From an uncultured Granulicatella sp. (GTDB lineage: Bacteria; Bacillota; Bacilli; Lactobacillales; Aerococcaceae): a stretch of DNA of 21,381 nt. Below are positions 17,265 through 21,381 of the stretch, piece by piece (position 1 is the stretch's first letter; each line of letters begins with the position of its first letter). The translations under genes and the position numbers were made by a program. The notes beneath the pieces are model-generated. The model searched no databases. It saw only the letters and a program-made list of their open reading frames with translations, and was not told where the DNA came from. Where the stretch lies: NCBI RefSeq assembly GCF_938030755.1, contig NZ_CALHIF010000014.1:1-21381 (forward strand), read 5' to 3'.

Positions 17265-17355
17265 TGTAATCAATTCTATTTTTCGCTCAAAACATTGTTA
17301 TTATCATCTTTATACTATATCCGTTTAACTTTCAATATACCTTATAAAGTATACT

Positions 17356-17396
17356 GATAAAAAGAAGAGAGCAAAGCCATTAAGCAATGCTCTCTT
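17356..17396 (-). terminator. Rho-independent terminator of engB, overlapping its last codons
   Basis: AGAGAGCA (17395-17388, still coding) pairs with TGCTCTCT (17373-17366), followed by TCTTTTTATC. The engB stop at 17380-17382 lies in the loop. The 3' end of engB therefore doubles as the 5' arm of its terminator. Confidence 0.85.
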
Positions 17397-17979
17397 TTGA
17401 AATAAATTGTTCAATGAATTTCCAAGCTTTCTCTACTCCTTCTCCAGTTTCTGAAGAAAAAGTCAGGAATAAATCTTCTGGAGGTTTTCCAAATGCTTTA
17501 CGGATTACACTTACATGTTTATTCCATTTTCCTCTAGGAATCTTATCACATTTTGTCATCACAATACGATAAGGAATATTGTAGTATTCAAGAAACTCTC
17601 TCATTTGAACATCTTCTTGACTCGGCTCATGTCTAAAGTCTACCAAAATAAGAACTAGTCTTAATGATTGACGAGTAGTAATATATTCCTCAATCATTTT
17701 TCCCCACTTTTCACGTTCTTTCTTTGAAACCTTTGCATAACCATATCCTGGTACATCCACAAAGTAAAACAGCTCATTGATATGATAAAAATTTAACGTT
17801 TGTGTTTTACCAGGTTTACTAGAAGTTCTAGCAAGACTCTTTCTTTGAATCAACTTATTGATAAAGGAAGATTTACCAACATTCGAACGACCAGACAAAG
17901 CAATTTCAGGAAGGTCTCCATCAGGATATTGTGCTGGAGAAACTGCGCTAATTGTAAATTCCGCTTTATTAACCTTCAT
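17380..17979 (-). CDS. engB: Ribosome biogenesis GTP-binding protein EngB (YsxC/YihA)
   Basis: This essential GTPase acts in assembly of the large ribosomal subunit. The 199-aa protein is a single G domain with all motifs: G1 GRSNVGKS at 30-37, G2 GKTQTLNF (57-64), G3 DVPG at 75-78, G4 TKCD at 142-145 and G5 SSETG at 175-179. Length is standard. The ATG at 17979 lies within the end of the upstream transporter gene (11-base overlap), with AAAGGG a few bases upstream. In many Bacillota this gene directly follows clpX (or lonA); here a transporter stands between them. Confidence 0.97.
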   Translation of the reverse strand: MKVNKAEFTISAVSPAQYPDGDLPEIALSGRSNVGKSSFINKLIQRKSLARTSSKPGKTQTLNFYHINELFYFVDVPGYGYAKVSKKEREKWGKMIEEYITTRQSLRLVLILVDFRHEPSQEDVQMREFLEYYNIPYRIVMTKCDKIPRGKWNKHVSVIRKAFGKPPEDLFLTFSSETGEGVEKAWKFIEQFISKESIA

Positions 17980-19246
17980 TTTCTAACCCTTTCTTTTCTG
18001 GTATTTTAACAAAGAATAACAAAATTGAACCGATTAAGAATAAGATAACTAATGAGAATACCCCATCCAATGATTTTCCTGTCAATTGAGCAGTAATTCC
18101 TAACAATGTTGTTCCAAGAATGGATGAAAATTTACCAAAAATATTATAAAATCCAAAAAATTCATTAGACTGATTTGCTGGAATCAGTTGGCCAAATAAT
18201 GATCTACTTAAAGACTGTACCCCACCTTGGGCCGTACCAATTAAGATAGCAAGGAATAAGAAATCATTATACGTTTTAAGACCTAAAGCTAAAATACAGA
18301 TAACTATATAAGTACCAATTCCTATGAATAAAGTCATTTTGTTGCCAATTTTTTTGGATAAAAAACCATAGAACAAACTAAACGGAAAGGCCACAATTTG
18401 AACGATTAACAGAATTACAATTAAACTATTTCCATCAAGTCCCATATCTGCACCAATTGCAGTAGCCATTTTAATAATTGTTCCTACTCCATCAATGTAG
18501 AAGAAATAAGCTAATAAGAAAAGAAATACTTGTTTGTGTTCTCCAATATGTTTAATGGTCTTCCACAAACGGATAAAACTATCTTTTACAGGATTTTTAG
18601 GTTTCTCAATAAATGATTTTTGTTTTACATATCTCCAATAAGGGATTGTAAACACAAACCACCAAGCCGCTGTAATAAAGAACCCTACCATTACGACTGC
18701 AGTGGAATTTAATCCACTAAACTGAATGACCATCATAAATAAGATAAATGGAAAAACACTACCTATATATCCATAGCCATAACCTACAGCAGAAATACTG
18801 TCCATTCTATCATAGGAAGTTACATCCATGATAGAACTATCGTAGAAAATATTTGAAGCAGAATATCCGATTGCAGACAATGTATATAGAACAAGTAAAA
18901 TCATCCATTGATCGCTTTCTACAAACATCATACCGACTACCGAAAATACCCCTATCAACGTACTCCACGTAAACATTGGATTTCTATATCCCTTATAATC
19001 AGCCAATGCACCTAATACAGGTGCCATAATAGAAACAATGAAAGTTGCAATCGAGTTTGCATATCCCAAATAAGCAGTAGAATCCGCTGCTGAAATACCG
19101 GCGTTAGAAGTTACCGTTTTGAAAAATAAAGGAAATATTGCAGTTGTAATCATTAATGAATAAACAGAATTAGCCCAGTCCTGCATAATCCAAGCAAACT
19201 CTTCTTTTGAATATCTTTTTTTAATAAAGGATTTTAACCCTCTCAT
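17969..19246 (-). CDS. MFS transporter, UMF1 (Atg22-like) family
   Basis: This 425-aa integral membrane protein has about twelve hydrophobic segments. The N-terminal FAWIMQDWANSVYSLMITTA block and the PVLGALADYKGYRN loop are typical of the UMF1 family, bacterial relatives of yeast vacuolar Atg22. Substrates of bacterial members are mostly unknown; yeast Atg22 exports amino acids, so solute efflux is only a guess. I start at the ATG at 19246, with GAGGGAGA closely upstream. A TTG at 19261 would overlap that Shine-Dalgarno. The gene lies between clpX and engB and overlaps engB by 11 bases. I found no convincing promoter of its own; transcription may come through the hairpin region from clpX. 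Confidence 0.88.
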   Translation of the reverse strand: MRGLKSFIKKRYSKEEFAWIMQDWANSVYSLMITTAIFPLFFKTVTSNAGISAADSTAYLGYANSIATFIVSIMAPVLGALADYKGYRNPMFTWSTLIGVFSVVGMMFVESDQWMILLVLYTLSAIGYSASNIFYDSSIMDVTSYDRMDSISAVGYGYGYIGSVFPFILFMMVIQFSGLNSTAVVMVGFFITAAWWFVFTIPYWRYVKQKSFIEKPKNPVKDSFIRLWKTIKHIGEHKQVFLFLLAYFFYIDGVGTIIKMATAIGADMGLDGNSLIVILLIVQIVAFPFSLFYGFLSKKIGNKMTLFIGIGTYIVICILALGLKTYNDFLFLAILIGTAQGGVQSLSRSLFGQLIPANQSNEFFGFYNIFGKFSSILGTTLLGITAQLTGKSLDGVFSLVILFLIGSILLFFVKIPEKKGLENEG

Positions 19247-19281
19247 ATATCTCTCCCTCAATTCATATAGTCAATAATAAA

Positions 19282-19322
19282 ATAGAATGAAATACCGCTT
19301 ATAATACCGCATCTCATTCTAT
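19282..19322 (-). terminator. Inverted repeat after clpX with tandem GCGGTATT in the loop
   Basis: On the minus strand ATAGAATGA (19322-19314) pairs with TCATTCTAT (19290-19282), followed by TTTATTATT, which is terminator-like though the stem is AT-rich. The 23-base loop holds two copies of GCGGTATT (19310-19303 and 19298-19291) four bases apart. It could be the clpX terminator, an attenuator before the transporter gene, or an operator. Confidence 0.5.
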
Positions 19323-19346
19323 CCTACCATATATTTGTGAAATTCC

Positions 19347-20588
19347 CTAGGATATCAGGCGATTATCTTCATCGTACAAATCAGGTTGTCCTGTTCCTGT
19401 AACTATTGATTCAGTTACTACAACTTTAGTAATATCATTTCGACTTGGAATATCGAACATTAAATCCATCATAACAGATTCGATAATACTTCTTAAACCA
19501 CGAGCTCCGGTTCTTCTTTCAATTGCTTTTGAGGCAATAGCATCAAGTGCTTTAGGTTCAAATTCCAATTCAACATCATCCATTGCAAAGAGTTTTTGAT
19601 ACTGTTTCACTAAAGCATTTCTTGGTTTCGTTAAAATATTAACCAAATCCTCTTTAGATAATGGTTCTAATGCAGCGGTAATCGGAAGACGACCGATAAA
19701 TTCAGGAATCAACCCAAATTTCTGCAAATCTTCTGGAATGATTAATTGCATTAGGCTTTCGTGGCTTGATAAATTTTTATTAGAAGATCCAAATCCAATA
19801 ACTTTAGCACCTAATCGTTCTTTTACAATGGTTTCTATACCATCAAAAGCTCCACCCACAATGAATAAAATGTTAGATGTATCAATTTGAATCAACTCTT
19901 GATGAGGATGTTTTCTTCCTCCTTGAGGTGGGACTGAGGCAATAGTTCCTTCAAGAATTTTTAATAAAGCTTGTTGAACCCCTTCACCGCTGACATCTCG
20001 TGTAATAGAAACATTCTCACTTTTTTTAGCAATTTTATCAATCTCGTCAATATAAATGATTCCTTTTTCAGCACGATCAATATCATAATCAGTCGCTTGC
20101 AGTAATTTAAGAAGAATGTTTTCCACATCTTCTCCTACATAACCCGCTTCTGTTAACGTAGTTGCATCTGCAATGGCAAATGGCACATTTAGAATTCGAG
20201 CAAGAGACTGAGCTAAGTATGTTTTTCCAGAACCAGTTGGTCCAATTAGACAAATATTACTTTTTTGTAATTCTACTTCGTCCTCGTCTTCATTCAATAA
20301 ATGATTAATCCGTTTATAGTGATTATACACTGCTACCGCTAATGATTTCTTTGCATGTTCTTGACCAACAACATATTCATCTAACACTTTACGAATTTCT
20401 TGCGGTTTTAAAACATCAATCATTTCATCCATACTTATAGATGAAAATTCTTCATCAATGATTTCTTTACATAAATCAACACATTCATTACAAATAAACA
20501 CATCAGGACCAGCGATAATTTTTTTTACTTGTTCTTGCGATTTTCCACAAAAAGAACATCTTACTTGTTTTGTTTCATCTTTATACAA
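19347..20588 (-). CDS. clpX: ATP-dependent Clp protease ATP-binding subunit ClpX
   Basis: This AAA+ unfoldase feeds substrates to ClpP. The 413-aa protein has the N-terminal C4 zinc domain (C11, C14, C33, C36), Walker A GPTGSGKT at 116-123, the GYVGED pore loop near 149-154 and Walker B IIYIDEID ending at 184. The IGF loop (264-266) docks on ClpP, and RRTGARGLRSI is the sensor-2 region. The start is a TTG at 20588: an in-frame stop lies just upstream, no in-frame ATG precedes the zinc domain, and GGGGGT (20600-20595) is 6 bases before it. The product start MYKDETKQVRCSFCGK has the length expected of ClpX. tig lies upstream, beyond a strong terminator. Confidence 0.97.
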   Translation of the reverse strand: MYKDETKQVRCSFCGKSQEQVKKIIAGPDVFICNECVDLCKEIIDEEFSSISMDEMIDVLKPQEIRKVLDEYVVGQEHAKKSLAVAVYNHYKRINHLLNEDEDEVELQKSNICLIGPTGSGKTYLAQSLARILNVPFAIADATTLTEAGYVGEDVENILLKLLQATDYDIDRAEKGIIYIDEIDKIAKKSENVSITRDVSGEGVQQALLKILEGTIASVPPQGGRKHPHQELIQIDTSNILFIVGGAFDGIETIVKERLGAKVIGFGSSNKNLSSHESLMQLIIPEDLQKFGLIPEFIGRLPITAALEPLSKEDLVNILTKPRNALVKQYQKLFAMDDVELEFEPKALDAIASKAIERRTGARGLRSIIESVMMDLMFDIPSRNDITKVVVTESIVTGTGQPDLYDEDNRLIS

Positions 20589-20600
20589 TCTGAAACCCCC
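20586..20600 (-). promoter_or_regulatory. Ribosome binding site and TTG start of clpX
   Basis: GGGGGT (20600-20595) would pair with the anti-Shine-Dalgarno using one G-U wobble, 6 bases before TTG (20588-20586). An in-frame TAG a few codons upstream rules out longer forms. Confidence 0.6.
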
Positions 20601-20626
20601 ATTCTATTTCCTGATTTCTTCTATTA

Positions 20627-20655
20627 AGAGTACCATAAGTCTTAATTTTCAACAA
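20627..20655 (-). promoter_or_regulatory. Tentative promoter of clpX
   Basis: TTGTTG (20655-20650), a 17-base spacer and TACTCT (20632-20627), with TG one base before the -10. The -10 hexamer is weak. It lies between the tig terminator and clpX, where a promoter is needed. I saw no clear CtsR or CIRCE operator here. Confidence 0.35.
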
Positions 20656-20668
20656 GAAAAGTTGTTTC

Positions 20669-20702
20669 AAAAAAAGCGCTGATTTCATATTGAAACCAGC
20701 GC
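20669..20702 (-). terminator. Rho-independent terminator of tig
   Basis: GCGCTGGTTTCA pairs with TGAAATCAGCGC over 12 bp (one G-U pair), around an ATA loop, followed by seven T residues on the minus strand. It starts 16 bases after the tig stop. Confidence 0.95.
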
Positions 20703-20718
20703 GATAAACTTCCATCTA

Positions 20719-21381
20719 TTAAGCTTCTTTTGCAGACTCTGTAATCACTGCTAATGCTTTCTTCATTGCGATATCGTTTTTCAACATATCTACTGAAACA
20801 GCTGCACGAACTGCATCTTCTTCCATACCGTATTGAGCAGCTAATTCTTTCACTTCGTTAGCTACATCTTCATCAGTTGCTTCGATGCCTTCTTCTTTAA
20901 CGATTTGTTCTAATACCAAGTTAGTCTTCGTACGAACATCAGCGTCTTTTTCCATCATTTTGTGTAAATCTGCTTCTGTTGTACCAGTGATTTGATAGTA
21001 CATTTCAGGAGAGATTCCGTTACGACGCATATCGTTTAAGTAATGTTCCATTTGACGGTGAACTTCGTCATGAACCATTTCATGTGGCAATTCAACGATT
21101 TCAGCGTTTTCTACTGCTTTACGTAACGCTTCATCTGCTACTGCTTCGTCAGCAGCTGCTGCTTTAGCTTCTTCTAATTCTTTACGGAATTTTTCTTTTA
21201 ATTCTGCTAATGTTTCAACTGAATCATCAACATCTTTAGCGAATTCATCTGTTAATTCAGGTAATTCTTTAGTTTTTACTTCGTGAACTTTCACTTTGAA
21301 TACTGCTTCTTGACCTTTTAAGTTTTCTGCATGGTATTCTTCAGGGAATGTCACTTTTACTTCTACTTCATCGCCTTCTTT
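20719..21381 (-). CDS. tig: Trigger factor, C-terminal part (5' end beyond the window)
   Basis: Trigger factor is the ribosome-bound chaperone and peptidyl-prolyl isomerase. Only the last 220 residues are here, about half of the usual 420-430; the ribosome-binding N-terminus lies past the right edge. The visible part begins in the FKBP-like domain (GDEVEVKVTFPEEYH, then FKVKVHEVK). It continues through LPELTDEFAKDVD into the helical C-terminal chaperone domain, rich in Glu, Ala and Lys, ending ITESAKEA. The frame is open to the window edge and its first nine codons (KEGDEVEVK) are still trigger-factor sequence. The neighbouring clpX gives the common tig-clpX order. Confidence 0.96.
   Translation of the reverse strand, partial: KEGDEVEVKVTFPEEYHAENLKGQEAVFKVKVHEVKTKELPELTDEFAKDVDDSVETLAELKEKFRKELEEAKAAAADEAVADEALRKAVENAEIVELPHEMVHDEVHRQMEHYLNDMRRNGISPEMYYQITGTTEADLHKMMEKDADVRTKTNLVLEQIVKEEGIEATDEDVANEVKELAAQYGMEEDAVRAAVSVDMLKNDIAMKKALAVITESAKEA

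Noticed and set aside
17297..17333. Second possible dnaG promoter (TTGAAA with TATAAA)
   Set aside because: The spacer is only 15 bases, and a much better promoter lies at 17236-17264.
17334..17354. Small inverted repeat TATAC/GTATA downstream of engB
   Set aside because: Only 5 bp of AT-rich stem in a very AT-rich spacer; expected by chance and not tied to any promoter I could support.
20589..20668. Possible CtsR or CIRCE heat-shock operator before clpX
   Set aside because: No tandem GGTCAAA-type heptamers or CIRCE inverted repeat are visible in this gap.
1..21381. CRISPR arrays, tRNA or rRNA genes, insertion sequences, riboswitches, phage genes
   Set aside because: Both strands were read. 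No regularly spaced repeats, tRNA-like cloverleaf, transposase, T-box or riboswitch signature, or phage protein was seen; the gaps are short and hold promoters and terminators.

Overview
The window is AT-rich DNA carrying core genes of a low-GC Gram-positive bacterium. PolC-type DNA polymerase III, the RNA polymerase epsilon subunit RpoY, RNase J1 and a dnaG-rpoD pair lacking rpsU all point to Bacillota. Similarity of RseP to enterococcal Eep (from memory) suggests Lactobacillales, perhaps a relative of Granulicatella, Carnobacterium or Enterococcus. The species cannot be fixed from this sequence alone.

Layout from left to right. (1) A leftward operon, uppS-cdsA-rseP-polC (6907 to 1), covers undecaprenyl diphosphate and CDP-diacylglycerol synthesis, site-2 proteolysis and replication. 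polC runs off the left edge. (2) A divergent rightward group, def-HAD hydrolase-rpoY-rnjA (7081-10326), covers N-terminal deformylation, a phosphatase, an RNA polymerase subunit and RNase J1, and ends in a strong terminator. (3) A leftward iron-siderophore ABC operon (14057 to 10405) has two FecCD permeases, an ATPase and a lipoprotein receptor, in the order of B. subtilis yclNOPQ and S. aureus sstABCD. A Fur-box-like palindrome lies in its leader. (4) A leftward dnaG-rpoD pair (17192 to 14222) has a good promoter and terminator. (5) A leftward group, tig-clpX-UMF1-type transporter-engB (window end to 17380), covers trigger factor (partial), ClpX, a transporter and the ribosome-assembly GTPase EngB.

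Most of the window is conserved housekeeping sequence, and I see no unknown multi-gene system, CRISPR array, tRNA, rRNA, insertion sequence or prophage. No gene-free stretch exceeds 300 bases; the longest gaps (6908-7080, 14058-14221, 17193-17379) hold promoters and terminators.

The points most worth a second look are these: the receptor lipoprotein's signal peptide ends in AVFILAA, close to cAM373-type sex pheromones; rseP and polC are adjacent, with a hairpin where proS is usual; a UMF1-family transporter sits between clpX and engB; and three genes appear to start at TTG, each supported by a Shine-Dalgarno sequence.
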